A stretch of DNA of 64,000 nucleotides, taken from NCBI GenBank assembly GCA_009995595.1, contig JAACPE010000006.1, forward strand, positions 1 through 64,000, in the 5' to 3' direction. Source of the stretch: Alphaproteobacteria bacterium (GTDB taxonomy: Bacteria > Pseudomonadota > Alphaproteobacteria > Micavibrionales > Micavibrionaceae). Numbering within the stretch: position 1 is the first letter of the stretch; every line of letters starts with the position of its first letter. Both the position numbers and the translations under genes were made by a program. The notes beneath the pieces were generated by a model. It was not told the origin of the DNA, ran no database searches, and saw nothing but the letters and a program-made list of their open reading frames with translations. Of the stretch, positions 16,827 through 25,868 are shown piece by piece.

Positions 16827-18448
16827 CAAGCAGCCTTTACAAATTCACCGCGAAGTGCTTCTTCTATGAGCGTGATCGTTTCATCAATGCCGTACAAAGC
16901 GATAAATGAACCAAAACGCGGCCCTTGTGATTGACCAATAAGCACTTCATAAATGGCCTGAAACCAATCACGCAGTTCAGTTTTATCATATCCGTTTTCT
17001 TTACCGGCACTAAAGACTTCAGTCTGAATCGTTTCAGCATCAGAATCTTTAGGCATTTTTTTAAGACGCTCAACCAAATCTTCTAGCGCTGCCGCTTCAC
17101 GGTGATCTGGCGCGCGATATTTTTTATTGGGGCGAACGAAGTCTTCGTAATATTTCACCGCGCACTCAACTAATTTTGATAAAAATGGCATTGAATCTGG
17201 CGTTGCCTCTGGCGCATAAAGCTTAATAAAACCCCACATTGTTTCAATATCAGAAGCATTAGACGCACTGGCAAGGTTCAGCAAAAGACCAAAAGAAACA
17301 GGCGTAATTTGCCCTTGCGGTATTTCCCCGCCATGAATATACCACGCCGCATTTTCGAGCTCTTTTTTATGATCGCCCTCTTTTTGTTGCGCGTCCATTT
17401 TCTCCAAAAACGTGATATATTCATCAACGGCCTTTGGAATCACATCAAAATATAGTTTTTTACCCGATGTCGGGCGCTGAAACATGTAATACGCCAAGCT
17501 CTCATTCGGTGCATAAGCAAGCCATTGCTCAACAGTAATACCATTGCCTTTTGACTTTGAAATCTTTTGATTATGCTCATCAAGGAAAAGTTTGTAATGA
17601 AATCCTGCCGGCTTTTTACCGCCCAAAATCTCTGTAACCTTACCCGCAATCTGGGCCGAGGAGATCAAATCCTCACCCGCCATTTCGTAATCAACATCAA
17701 GAGCATACCAGCGCATCCCCCAATCAGGGCGCCATTGTGCTTTACACGCACCGCCTGTCACTTTTTGCTCAACGCGACTGCCGTCTTCATCGTCAAACGT
17801 AATCGTGCCCGCCTCTACATTTGTATCCAAAATCGGAACTTGAAGCACCCTACCTGTCGAAGGAGAAATAGGTAAAAATGGTGAATAGGTCGCCGCACGT
17901 TGTTCCCCTAAAATAGGAATAACCGCTTTTTTCACTTCTTCATGTTTGGAGAGCATCAGTAAAAGTGCCTCATCAAACTTCCCTGATTTATACATATCGC
18001 TTGAGGATATGAATTCGTAATCAAAACCAAAGCTATCTAAAAACTCGTTAAGTTTGGCGTTGTTGTGATGGGCAAAGCTCTCATAAAGCTCAAACGGATC
18101 AGGTACAACCGTGAGCGGCTTGCCTATGTGCCCTGCCAACATATCCTGATTAGGGACATTAGTTGGCACTTTACGCAGACCATCCATGTCATCGGAAAAA
18201 CAAAAAAGCTTTGTCGGCATATCAGGGGCAAGCGCATGAAAAGCATGCATAACCATTGTTGTCCGCGCCACCTCACCAAACGTGCCAATATGCGGCAGGC
18301 CAGAGGGGCCATAACCCGTTTCAAATAAAACATATCCTTTTTTAGGCAATTTCCCGCCAATACGTTTTAAAACCTTCTTGGCTTCTTCAAACGGCCAAGC
18401 GCGGCAAGATTGGGCAATATCATTGGGTATGTTTTTCGGTGCTGTCAT
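16826..18448 (-). CDS. lysS: Lysyl-tRNA synthetase, class I
   Basis: 540-residue class I (archaeal-type) LysRS, which charges tRNA-Lys in the cytosol. The Rossmann-fold signatures are HIGT at residues 53-56 (HIGH motif) and KISKSKG at about 295-301 (KMSKS motif). The C-terminal part has the alpha-helix-cage anticodon-binding architecture seen in this family. Class I LysRS is typical of Archaea but replaces the class II enzyme in many Alphaproteobacteria, spirochaetes and others, so it supports the taxonomic placement. Its start is 28 bp from the divergent pseudopilin-like gene. Confidence 0.95.
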   Translation of the reverse strand: MTAPKNIPNDIAQSCRAWPFEEAKKVLKRIGGKLPKKGYVLFETGYGPSGLPHIGTFGEVARTTMVMHAFHALAPDMPTKLFCFSDDMDGLRKVPTNVPNQDMLAGHIGKPLTVVPDPFELYESFAHHNNAKLNEFLDSFGFDYEFISSSDMYKSGKFDEALLLMLSKHEEVKKAVIPILGEQRAATYSPFLPISPSTGRVLQVPILDTNVEAGTITFDDEDGSRVEQKVTGGACKAQWRPDWGMRWYALDVDYEMAGEDLISSAQIAGKVTEILGGKKPAGFHYKLFLDEHNQKISKSKGNGITVEQWLAYAPNESLAYYMFQRPTSGKKLYFDVIPKAVDEYITFLEKMDAQQKEGDHKKELENAAWYIHGGEIPQGQITPVSFGLLLNLASASNASDIETMWGFIKLYAPEATPDSMPFLSKLVECAVKYYEDFVRPNKKYRAPDHREAAALEDLVERLKKMPKDSDAETIQTEVFSAGKENGYDKTELRDWFQAIYEVLIGQSQGPRFGSFIALYGIDETITLIEEALRGEFVKAA

Positions 18449-18476
18449 TTATAACTCTTTATGATAAAATGGAAAT

Positions 18477-18860
18477 ATGACCATTTGTGACCCAAAAAAG
18501 CCTAAAAATCAAGACTTTAGAGCATGCTGCCCCCGTTCATCTTTGCAAAATCTTCAAAACGGAAGCGCGATAGTCTGGATATTGGTCATGGTCGCCCTCT
18601 TCGCCGCCCTTTCCTATATTGTCTCGAGTGGTTTTCGGGCAGGCGAGAGCAATTTGAGCAAGGAAAAAGTTGACCTTATCGTAACTGAAATGCTTGACTA
18701 CGGCCAGATTGTAAAGCAATCCGTTCATTCGCTACAGATTAATAACTCATCAAACAAATGTGGAAATACCATAGCAGCCTGTATTCACTTAACTTTAGAT
18801 ACTAGTATAAGCGAGCAGCCAACAGGCTACTTATATAATAAAACACTGATTATTCATTAA
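18477..18860 (+). CDS. Pseudopilin-like membrane protein (short)
   Basis: 127 residues. A charged and cysteine-containing N-terminus of about 30 residues precedes NGSAIVWILVMVALFAALSY, a hydrophobic segment that resembles the N-terminal helix of type IV pilin-like proteins. It lacks the canonical glutamate at position 5 after the cleavage-site glycine. The rest (residues 60-127) is a short extracytoplasmic region with two cysteines. It sits 8 bp before a longer relative with the same arrangement. The short C-terminus may mean truncation. True start could be downstream of 18477. Confidence 0.6.
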   Translation: MTICDPKKPKNQDFRACCPRSSLQNLQNGSAIVWILVMVALFAALSYIVSSGFRAGESNLSKEKVDLIVTEMLDYGQIVKQSVHSLQINNSSNKCGNTIAACIHLTLDTSISEQPTGYLYNKTLIIH

Positions 18861-18868
18861 GGGTAGTG

Positions 18869-19693
18869 ATGAAAACACAAAACATACAAAACGGTAACGC
18901 CTTATTCCCTTCGTCATTGCGAGGCGCGTTCACGACGAGACAATCTTTCTCAACAACAAATAGATTGCTTCGCTTTGCGCGCAATGACAGGGCTACTGAA
19001 AACGGCAATGCTCTCTGGTTTATTCTCATCGCCATCATCTTGCTTGGCCTGCTCACCGCCATGATGACCCGATCAGGCGGCAATACAAATGATACGGGGG
19101 ATTATGAGCGTAATTCTATTATCGCTAATGAAATTTTAGGATATGCAAGGAATATCGAAAACGCGGTGCAGTCACTTCTAGCAAGGGGATGTGGAGAAAA
19201 TGATATCCGGTTTGAAAGCACAGGGGATTGTAGTGTTTTTTCACCAGCAGGAACGGGACTAACTGCACTCTCCTCCTCTGAAGAAGGCTGGATAATTTCT
19301 GATACAACAGCATGGCCTCATGGCATACGTTTTGAAGCTATGACTAATGGTGCACCAAATGTAGGGCCTAACGGACACACTAACGGCTCTGGCAGCAACC
19401 TAAATATTTTTATTCCAAATATAAAAGAGGAATATTGTGTTGCAATTAATAGATTGGTTGGTGTTGAAAACCCCGAAGGATATCCTCCAAGGGATATAAC
19501 AAGCTCTGCGATTGAGGGCGGTGGCTTCAATGGGTCATATGGTGGGGCTAGTTGCTGTACCTTTGATACAAGCGGAGGAGAGACAGACGCAAAGCCAACC
19601 GCATGTTTTGTATCAAATGACCATGCAGGGGCATCTAATGCACTTGATGGACAAGATCGTTTTTACTTTTATCATACACTAATTGCAAGATAA
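18869..19693 (+). CDS. Pseudopilin-like protein with in-frame palindromic element
   Basis: 274 residues from an ATG with AAGGG upstream. Near the N-terminus the peptide NGNAL occurs twice, at about residues 8-12 and 47-51, on either side of about 34 residues encoded by a palindromic repeat. After the second copy comes a hydrophobic helix (WFILIAIILLGLLTAMM), then a cysteine-containing extracytoplasmic domain (RGCGENDIRFES, SCCTFDT, ACFVSND) and a hydrophobic end. The second NGNALW matches the NGSAIVW of the neighbour, which shows where the original protein ran. These proteins resemble pilin-like exported proteins of unknown role; no secretion machinery is nearby. Confidence 0.65.
   Translation: MKTQNIQNGNALFPSSLRGAFTTRQSFSTTNRLLRFARNDRATENGNALWFILIAIILLGLLTAMMTRSGGNTNDTGDYERNSIIANEILGYARNIENAVQSLLARGCGENDIRFESTGDCSVFSPAGTGLTALSSSEEGWIISDTTAWPHGIRFEAMTNGAPNVGPNGHTNGSGSNLNIFIPNIKEEYCVAINRLVGVENPEGYPPRDITSSAIEGGGFNGSYGGASCCTFDTSGGETDAKPTACFVSNDHAGASNALDGQDRFYFYHTLIAR
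18913..18988. repeat. Palindromic repeat element inserted in a coding sequence
   Basis: Terminal inverted repeats GTCATTGCG (18913-18921) and CGCAATGAC (18980-18988) bracket a 76-bp element with further internal complementarity (CAATCT/AGATTG). The reverse-strand peptide contains SLRAKRSN and PRNDE, a signature familiar from dispersed palindromic repeats in many proteobacteria. The element keeps the frame of the pseudopilin-like gene. Only one copy is seen in this window. The flanks AAAACGGTAACGC and AAAACGGCAATGC are similar, as if a short duplication accompanied insertion and has since drifted. Confidence 0.75.
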
Positions 19694-19732
19694 TCCGCGT
19701 GACTTAAACCTTATGCTTGCCTAAAATAGTGT

Positions 19733-22495
19733 ATGCAAAATCCCTTCGAATCATTTCATGCCCAACTCTTACTGCCCAACGTCCCCTCCCTTTGGGTGGA
19801 TGCGCGGCAAGCTTATTTGATGACGGTTGATGGGGAGCTACAGACTTTATCCAAAGACCGCGCGGCGCAGATGGTGCATAAAAAACCCATTCTTGCCTGC
19901 CACATGCCCTATACCTGCGCCCGTCTTGGTGCGGAGGATCTAATTGGCTTTGATATCCTTGAGCTGTTTGCCTTTGTTCACCCTGCAAAATTTACTGTTC
20001 CCACCCCTACTGGACTTTGTAAATCACTTGGCTTACCTACGCCCACATCAACCGAAGATTATCCTTATACACTTATGGAATGTGCAAAGGCGCTGCTCTC
20101 TGATCTACGTCAGGATATCTGGGCAGCAAAAGCAAACCCGCTTCATATTGCACAGGTCATGGGAAACCAAGGAAAAGGCTGGGCGTGGACACCTTTCATT
20201 TTTGAAGCCCTGGGTGAAAAATACGACCCCGCTTTGCCAACCAATTCAAAGGCTGATCTAAATGTCTGGAAACATCTGCCCGAGTGGTCGGAGGAAGCAC
20301 CGCCCCCGCCCCCTGCCCATCATCCGGTCACAGGGGAAGAAGCCCGCGCCCGCCTGAAGGAAATATTAGGCAGCGGCGCCGAAGCCCGGCAGCAGCAACA
20401 AGATTACACCAGCAAGCTCACCGCTGCCTTTGCCCCCATGGATGAAGAAGGTGCGCCCAATATTGTGCTGGCACAAGCTGGTACAGGAGTTGGTAAAACT
20501 CTCGGCTACCTCGCCCCCGCCTCTGTCTGGGCGGAAAAAAATAATGGACCTGTCTGGATTTCGACCTATACCAAAAACCTGCAAAAACAAGTCGACCAAG
20601 AGCTCTCACGCGTTTATAGAAACGATGACTTAAAGGCGCAAAAAGTTGCTGTACGTAAGGGGCGCGAAAATTATCTTTGCCTCCTTAATTTTGAGGAAAT
20701 GGCGGCGGGCGCATCTCTATCGCGTTATGCAGGACAAGCCACCGCCGCAGGGATCATGGCAAGGTGGGTGGCCGCAACAAAAGACGGCGACCTGGTGAGC
20801 GGCGGCGATTTTCCCGGCTGGCTTATTGGTTTATTAGGGTATAGCCATACAGCAGGATTATCTGATCGGCGCGGTGAATGCATTTATTCGGCCTGCGATC
20901 ATTATCATCGCTGTTTTGTTGAACAATCTGTGCGTCATTCAAAACATGCCGATATTGTTGTCGCCAACCATGCATTGGTCATGATCCAAACGGCGATTAA
21001 TACCATGACCGATGACCTACCCAAGCGCTACGTATTTGATGAGGGGCATCACCTTTTTGATGCCGCCGACAGCGCCTTTGCGGGCCACTTAACTGCGCGT
21101 GAAACGTATGACCTAAGGCGCTGGCTTCGCGGTGCCGAGGCTAGCAATAAGAGCCGTATTCGCGGCCTTAAAAATCGCGCCGAAGATCTGGTCTCAGGGG
21201 ACGTCGCCATGCAGGCTGATTTAGAAAATGTCATCGAGGCAGCGCGGTGTTTAACCGCCGATGGCTGGACAAAACGCCTTAAAGAAAATGCGCCCAAAGG
21301 CCCGACTGAGGAATTCATCCTTACCGCCTACGAACAAATCATGGCTCGTACCGATGGGCGGCACGGCCCTTATTCGTTGGAAACTCAAACATACCCTGCG
21401 ACAGATAAAGTCCTCAAATCGGCATCAAATCTGCATAAAGCACTCAAACAGTTAAAACAGCCCATGCAAGATTTAGCGGCAAAAATGCGAAAGAAAATTA
21501 ATGAGCAAGCCGATACCCTTGAAAGCGATACTCGTAAACGCCTTGATGCCGTTCAAGCGGGATTAGAACGCCGCGCGCAACTTAGCATCGGCGCGTGGAT
21601 TGGTATGTTAGAGAGCTTACAGACAGGCACAGCAATTGAGAGCTTTGTCGATTGGATGCAAATTGAGCGCCTTGACGGACGGACAGTTGATATTGGTCTT
21701 TATCGCCATTGGATTGACCCCATGATACCGTTTGCCACCGCCATTAAACCTGCCGCGCATGGTATTGTGATTACCTCTGCAACTCTTAAAGACGGGACAG
21801 AGGATGACACTGAAAATTGGCGCGTCGCCAGAGAGCGAAGCGGGGTTCAATATTTATCACATCACCCTGTACAAGAAAGCTACGCCTCACCGTTTGACTA
21901 TAAGACACAGACAAAAATTTTAGTGATTAATGATGTGCGTAAAGACGACCTTGACCAAGTGGCCACCGCCTATCAAACCCTATTTGAATCCTCCCAAGGC
22001 GGCGCGATTGGCCTATTCACAGCCATCTCACGCATGAAAGCCGTGCATGAACGAATTTTAAATCCTCTAAGTGATGTTAATATCACTTTATATGCACAGC
22101 ACATTGATGAAATGGATACGGGGACTCTCATTGATATTTTTCGTGATGATGAACATGCCTGTTTATTGGGAACGGACGCCATACGCGATGGCGTTGATGT
22201 TCCTGGTAATGCGCTGCGCCTTATTGTCTTTGACCGCGTGCCCTGGCCGCGGCCAAATATCCTGCACAAAGCCCGCCGTGAAGCCTTTGGCAAAAAACGC
22301 TATGATGATTTACTTACGCGCCTAAAACTCAAACAAGCCTATGGCCGTCTTATTCGCCGCGCCGATGATAAAGGCGTCTTTGTAATGATGGATTCAATGA
22401 TGCCGTCACGCCTTTCTGGCGCCTTTCCCGAAGGGGTAGTGATTGAACGCATCGGCTTAGCTGAGGCCGCGCAAACCATAAGAGAATTCCTATAA
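19733..22495 (+). CDS. DinG/XPD-family ATP-dependent DNA helicase
   Basis: 920-residue superfamily 2 helicase. Walker A is AGTGVGKT at about residues 248-255 and the DEAH-type box is DEGH at about 435. Cysteines at about residue 316 and in CIYSACDHYHRC (about 383-392) are placed as the iron-sulfur cluster of XPD/DinG helicases. The C-terminal motif VI reads QAYGRLIRR. The first 200 residues are an extension without an obvious known domain; it is not the exonuclease fused to DinG in Gram-positives. Likely role is unwinding of replication-blocking structures. The stop overlaps the pabB start (TAATG). Confidence 0.88.
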   Translation: MQNPFESFHAQLLLPNVPSLWVDARQAYLMTVDGELQTLSKDRAAQMVHKKPILACHMPYTCARLGAEDLIGFDILELFAFVHPAKFTVPTPTGLCKSLGLPTPTSTEDYPYTLMECAKALLSDLRQDIWAAKANPLHIAQVMGNQGKGWAWTPFIFEALGEKYDPALPTNSKADLNVWKHLPEWSEEAPPPPPAHHPVTGEEARARLKEILGSGAEARQQQQDYTSKLTAAFAPMDEEGAPNIVLAQAGTGVGKTLGYLAPASVWAEKNNGPVWISTYTKNLQKQVDQELSRVYRNDDLKAQKVAVRKGRENYLCLLNFEEMAAGASLSRYAGQATAAGIMARWVAATKDGDLVSGGDFPGWLIGLLGYSHTAGLSDRRGECIYSACDHYHRCFVEQSVRHSKHADIVVANHALVMIQTAINTMTDDLPKRYVFDEGHHLFDAADSAFAGHLTARETYDLRRWLRGAEASNKSRIRGLKNRAEDLVSGDVAMQADLENVIEAARCLTADGWTKRLKENAPKGPTEEFILTAYEQIMARTDGRHGPYSLETQTYPATDKVLKSASNLHKALKQLKQPMQDLAAKMRKKINEQADTLESDTRKRLDAVQAGLERRAQLSIGAWIGMLESLQTGTAIESFVDWMQIERLDGRTVDIGLYRHWIDPMIPFATAIKPAAHGIVITSATLKDGTEDDTENWRVARERSGVQYLSHHPVQESYASPFDYKTQTKILVINDVRKDDLDQVATAYQTLFESSQGGAIGLFTAISRMKAVHERILNPLSDVNITLYAQHIDEMDTGTLIDIFRDDEHACLLGTDAIRDGVDVPGNALRLIVFDRVPWPRPNILHKARREAFGKKRYDDLLTRLKLKQAYGRLIRRADDKGVFVMMDSMMPSRLSGAFPEGVVIERIGLAEAAQTIREFL

Positions 22496-23802
22496 TGCCC
22501 ACGCATGAGATAAAAGAATGTGATCTAGATATCGCTCATGAAGCAGAAAAAATATCTCATCACCCTTATACGCTTTTTTTTGACAGTAACAGACCCCAGC
22601 ACCCTGAGAGCAAATGGAGCTTTCTTTGTTATGACCCCATTGAAATCATAACGGCAAAAAATGGTGTCATCATTCATAATGATACCATCATTGAAAAAAC
22701 CGATATATTTGATTTCCTTCAAACGCGCCTTAATAATTATACCTTTGAAAAAAATGCGGATATCCCTTTTATGGGCGGTATAGCGGGATATTGGGGTTAT
22801 GACCTTGGCCGTGATTTAGAGTCTATTTCACAAAATACTATTGATGATTTAACCCTACCTGATTTATGCGTTGGCCTCTACACCAACATGATCGCCTATA
22901 ACCACGCACAAAGTAAAACATGGCTTATCGGGGAAAAACCAAAAATCAAGACACCTTACCCTACACCTATAGATTGGGCTCAGGACGTTACATTCACACC
23001 GCAAACCTCTGATGATGATTACAAAAAAAATATCCAAAAAATTATTGATTACATCTATGCCGGTGAAATTTATCAGGCCAATATGTCACGGCGTTTTGAT
23101 GCTTTTTTACCTAAAGGATTGAATAGCTATAGCCACTACAAACATATGAGAACAGTTAACCCCGCTCCATTCTCTGCCTATATGAACTTTGGAGATTTTC
23201 AGTTTGGCTCTTGCTCACCTGAACGATTTTTAAAAGTAGAAAACGGCGTCGTTCAAACAAAACCAATCAAGGGTACTTTACCCGCATATAAAAATGCGGA
23301 TATTCTAAAAAATAGCCAAAAAGATCGCGCAGAAAATTTGATGATTGTTGATTTACTTCGCAACGACATCTCAAAAGTGTGCCTACCCCATTCTGTTAAA
23401 GTACCTTCCTTGTGTAATATAGAAACCTTTGAAGGCGTGCATCATATGGTATCAACCGTTACAGGGACATTAGCCGAAAGCCAAAATGCATTATCTTTAT
23501 TAAAAGCATGTTTTCCAGGGGGGTCAATAACAGGAGCGCCCAAAATTCGCGCTATGCAAGTCATTGAAGAACTTGAAAAAACCCGCCGTGGCCCTTATTG
23601 CGGCGCAATGGGATATATTGGGTTTAACGGCAATATGGATACAAATATTATCATTCGGACCGTTATCTATAAAAAAGACAAAGTGTATTTACAAACAGGG
23701 AGTGGTATCGTGAGCGACTCTGATCCCTCCGAAGAACTGCAAGAGGGCCTTGATAAAGCGAGTAAAATATTTGAAAGCTTCATCAATGAAACACTTAAAT
23801 AA
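22495..23802 (+). CDS. pabB: Aminodeoxychorismate synthase component I
   Basis: 435-residue chorismate-utilising enzyme that makes 4-amino-4-deoxychorismate for folate synthesis, in the cytosol. The signature PGGSITGAPK is at about residues 341-350, and YQANMSRRF and CSPERFLKV are typical of this family. The lysine in PIKGTLPA places it with PabB or TrpE. PabB is preferred over TrpE because pabC follows directly. The glutaminase subunit PabA is not in the window. The start overlaps the helicase stop codon. Confidence 0.92.
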   Translation: MPTHEIKECDLDIAHEAEKISHHPYTLFFDSNRPQHPESKWSFLCYDPIEIITAKNGVIIHNDTIIEKTDIFDFLQTRLNNYTFEKNADIPFMGGIAGYWGYDLGRDLESISQNTIDDLTLPDLCVGLYTNMIAYNHAQSKTWLIGEKPKIKTPYPTPIDWAQDVTFTPQTSDDDYKKNIQKIIDYIYAGEIYQANMSRRFDAFLPKGLNSYSHYKHMRTVNPAPFSAYMNFGDFQFGSCSPERFLKVENGVVQTKPIKGTLPAYKNADILKNSQKDRAENLMIVDLLRNDISKVCLPHSVKVPSLCNIETFEGVHHMVSTVTGTLAESQNALSLLKACFPGGSITGAPKIRAMQVIEELEKTRRGPYCGAMGYIGFNGNMDTNIIIRTVIYKKDKVYLQTGSGIVSDSDPSEELQEGLDKASKIFESFINETLK

Positions 23803-23861
23803 AAATATTTTCCTCTCATAAGAAAACTTGGTGTCTTTGTGCCTAGGTGATAAAATAAAAT

Positions 23862-24617
23862 ATGACCCTTTTATATCTTAACGGCGCGTTTATTGACGAT
23901 AAAACCCCTCTGATCTCTCACAAAGATTGCGGCTTTACGACAGGGATAGGTATATTTGATTCCATGCTCGCTATTGATGGTGTTTTACAAAATGGCCTAG
24001 ATCACTTTGATCGTATACGCCATGATAGCCGTATCGTGATCGGGCAGCGCCCCTCTTTTGATTATGATCATTTTTCATCTATTTGTGCAAAACTGATGGC
24101 TGAAAATAATTGCGGCGCAGGATTTACCCGCATACGTACAACAGTGACAGGTGGTATGGTTAACACCCCTTTGGAAGAAGCAACAAACCTTACAATTCTT
24201 ATTGATGCCGCTCCTTGCAGGCCCCCTTCTGAAACACCTATTGCTTGCGCTATTATTTATGATTTCCCGCGTGTAGCTGGATGTGTTCTAGAGAACTGTA
24301 AGCGCCTTGATTACTCACGCAGTTACAATGCGCGCCGCGCCGCCAAAACGATGGGCGCAGAGGAAGCTATAATGATCAACACAAATGGCAACATCGCCTG
24401 TGGCGCAACCAGCAACATTTTTATTGAAGAACATGGCACGCTTATAACGCCGCCTTTAAGCGATGGTGTGTTAGCAGGAGTCACCCGTAAAAACATTATC
24501 AATCAGCGGAAAGTCCGCGAAGAGAGTATCTCGATTGATCGCCTAAGATCAGCAGATAAAGCATATCTAACGAATAGTTTCATAGGCCTGCGCCCCATAC
24601 AAATCATTGAAAAATAA
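23862..24617 (+). CDS. pabC: Aminodeoxychorismate lyase (class IV aminotransferase fold)
   Basis: 251-residue PLP enzyme of fold type IV. It would release pyruvate from aminodeoxychorismate to give 4-aminobenzoate. The PLP lysine lies in ENCKRLDYSRSYNARR, and the downstream EEAIMINTNGNIACGATSN loop is characteristic of the fold. Branched-chain or D-amino-acid aminotransferases share these motifs; position 59 bp after pabB makes PabC the best reading. Length is slightly below the usual 270 residues. Confidence 0.85.
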   Translation: MTLLYLNGAFIDDKTPLISHKDCGFTTGIGIFDSMLAIDGVLQNGLDHFDRIRHDSRIVIGQRPSFDYDHFSSICAKLMAENNCGAGFTRIRTTVTGGMVNTPLEEATNLTILIDAAPCRPPSETPIACAIIYDFPRVAGCVLENCKRLDYSRSYNARRAAKTMGAEEAIMINTNGNIACGATSNIFIEEHGTLITPPLSDGVLAGVTRKNIINQRKVREESISIDRLRSADKAYLTNSFIGLRPIQIIEK

Positions 24618-24634
24618 TAAGAAAATTATTTTTA

Positions 24635-24663
24635 TTGACATAATAATAAAACATTGATAAAGA
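24635..24663 (+). promoter_or_regulatory. Sigma-70-type promoter for secreted protein gene
   Basis: TTGACA (24635-24640) and TAAAGA (24658-24663) are separated by 17 bp. The ribosome site AAGGAGAG follows at 24677-24684. The strong -35 suggests the gene is expressed independently of pabBC. Confidence 0.6.
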
Positions 24664-24689
24664 ATATTCATATTTTAAGGAGAGATTTT

Positions 24690-25208
24690 ATGAGTACAGC
24701 ATCACGTATCACAACATTAGGCGCCGCATTAGCGATGGCTGCAACAAGTGCAACCGGGCAAGAAGCACAAGCGCCAACACCACCAGAAGTGAACAGCCAA
24801 TATTCAATAGCTTCAGTGGATATAGAAAATGGTACTGCTACTTTAAAAAGCGGTTCTCAAGGTCAATATCAAGACACCCTGAGCTGTGATCAACTCGCGT
24901 CTCAACAAGAGAGAATTGAATACGATATTATTTCTCAAGCTTCGACTTTTCTAGCGTTGGGAACGAATGACCAAAGATTCCAAGAGCACCAGCTTCAATT
25001 AGGTTTTGGGCTTACAACATTGGCCGAAGTTTATAGATACGCCTCAGCAGATGCAATTGACCGTGATCAGAAATATAATGGATTAAAATACGCGGCAGAG
25101 TTAGGCGCAGATAGGAACGTATATATGACTGCGCAAATTGAAGCAGGTTGTTTTACACCTAAAGGCACAGCTGAACGCGGATTACCGTCTCCCGCACCAT
25201 CAAGATAG
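24690..25208 (+). CDS. Secreted hypothetical protein, 172 residues
   Basis: No family recognised. The ATG at 24690 is preferred over the in-frame ATG at 24654 because AAGGAG lies 6 bases upstream and the protein then starts with a clean signal peptide (MSTASRITTLGAALAMAATS, cleaved near GQEAQA). The mature part is about 145 residues with two cysteines (CDQLASQ and GCFTPKG), which could form a disulfide. It has its own promoter and converges on atpC with a 4-bp gap; no terminator is visible between them. Confidence 0.72.
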   Translation: MSTASRITTLGAALAMAATSATGQEAQAPTPPEVNSQYSIASVDIENGTATLKSGSQGQYQDTLSCDQLASQQERIEYDIISQASTFLALGTNDQRFQEHQLQLGFGLTTLAEVYRYASADAIDRDQKYNGLKYAAELGADRNVYMTAQIEAGCFTPKGTAERGLPSPAPSR

Positions 25209-25212
25209 AAGA

Positions 25213-25632
25213 TTAAGCCGCGATTGCGTTTAGTTTAGCTTTAGATAAAGAAAGTTGTTTCGTATAACGTGCAATTTCAATGTTATCTTTTGCATCACTT
25301 AATTTTTTCTCTAAATCTGCAATTTCCGATTTTATCTCATCGGCATTAAAATCTGAAACCATCGTGGCTTCTTCTGCTAAAATAGTGCAGTTCCTTGCCG
25401 TCACATCAGCAAAACCACCAGCAATAAAAATACGAACGGGCGCATCGCCTTGCTTTGATATAATTTCAACAACACCAGGGCGTATAGTGGAGACAAGAGC
25501 GCTATGTTGTGCACGCACCCCAAAGTCGCCCTCTTCACCAGGAATGGTCACTTGCCATGCCTTTTCAGACATAAGCTTTGCTTCGGGTGAGACAAGTTCA
25601 AAATCAAAAGTGTTGTCGTTATCAGCCATCAT
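25213..25632 (-). CDS. atpC: ATP synthase F1, epsilon subunit
   Basis: 139-residue epsilon subunit of the F1 rotor stalk. An N-terminal beta-sandwich (FELVSPEAKLMSEKAWQVTIPGEEGDFGV) is followed by two C-terminal helices that can inhibit ATP hydrolysis. The beta domain motif GEEGDFGVRAQHSALV is clear. The start overlaps the amphi-Trp gene stop (TAATG); a second ATG follows directly at 25629. It is the last gene of the atp operon here and is separated from atpD by two small unrelated genes. Confidence 0.95.
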   Translation of the reverse strand: MMADNDNTFDFELVSPEAKLMSEKAWQVTIPGEEGDFGVRAQHSALVSTIRPGVVEIISKQGDAPVRIFIAGGFADVTARNCTILAEEATMVSDFNADEIKSEIADLEKKLSDAKDNIEIARYTKQLSLSKAKLNAIAA

Positions 25633-25856
25633 TACCCTTCAATTTTCCATTTTACTTGGAATTCTAATTCTTCTTCCCCATCACCACGCTCATGCTCTAT
25701 TGAGTATTTCGCGCGATCTGGAACATAAATACGCTCCCCTGCAACCTGTATTTCAAAGTTTTCGCCTGCTTCAATATCATCCGCAAGACGTCGAAGTTTT
25801 GCCACAAACTGTTCGTTTGTATACTCTTTTTCGATATCACGATTTTCTTTAGACAT
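25632..25856 (-). CDS. Amphi-Trp domain protein
   Basis: 74 residues with the compact pattern of the amphi-Trp domain family: a helix (NEQFVAKLRRLADDIEAGENF), then short strands ending ELEFQVKWKIEG with the typical tryptophan near the C-terminus. The function of the family is not established. AAAGGA precedes the ATG. It is located inside the atp operon between atpD and atpC, 12 bp after the 89-residue gene, and its stop overlaps the atpC start, so it must be transcribed and probably translated with the ATP synthase genes. Confidence 0.78.
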   Translation of the reverse strand: MSKENRDIEKEYTNEQFVAKLRRLADDIEAGENFEIQVAGERIYVPDRAKYSIEHERGDGEEELEFQVKWKIEG

Positions 25857-25868
25857 GGCGTTTCCTTT

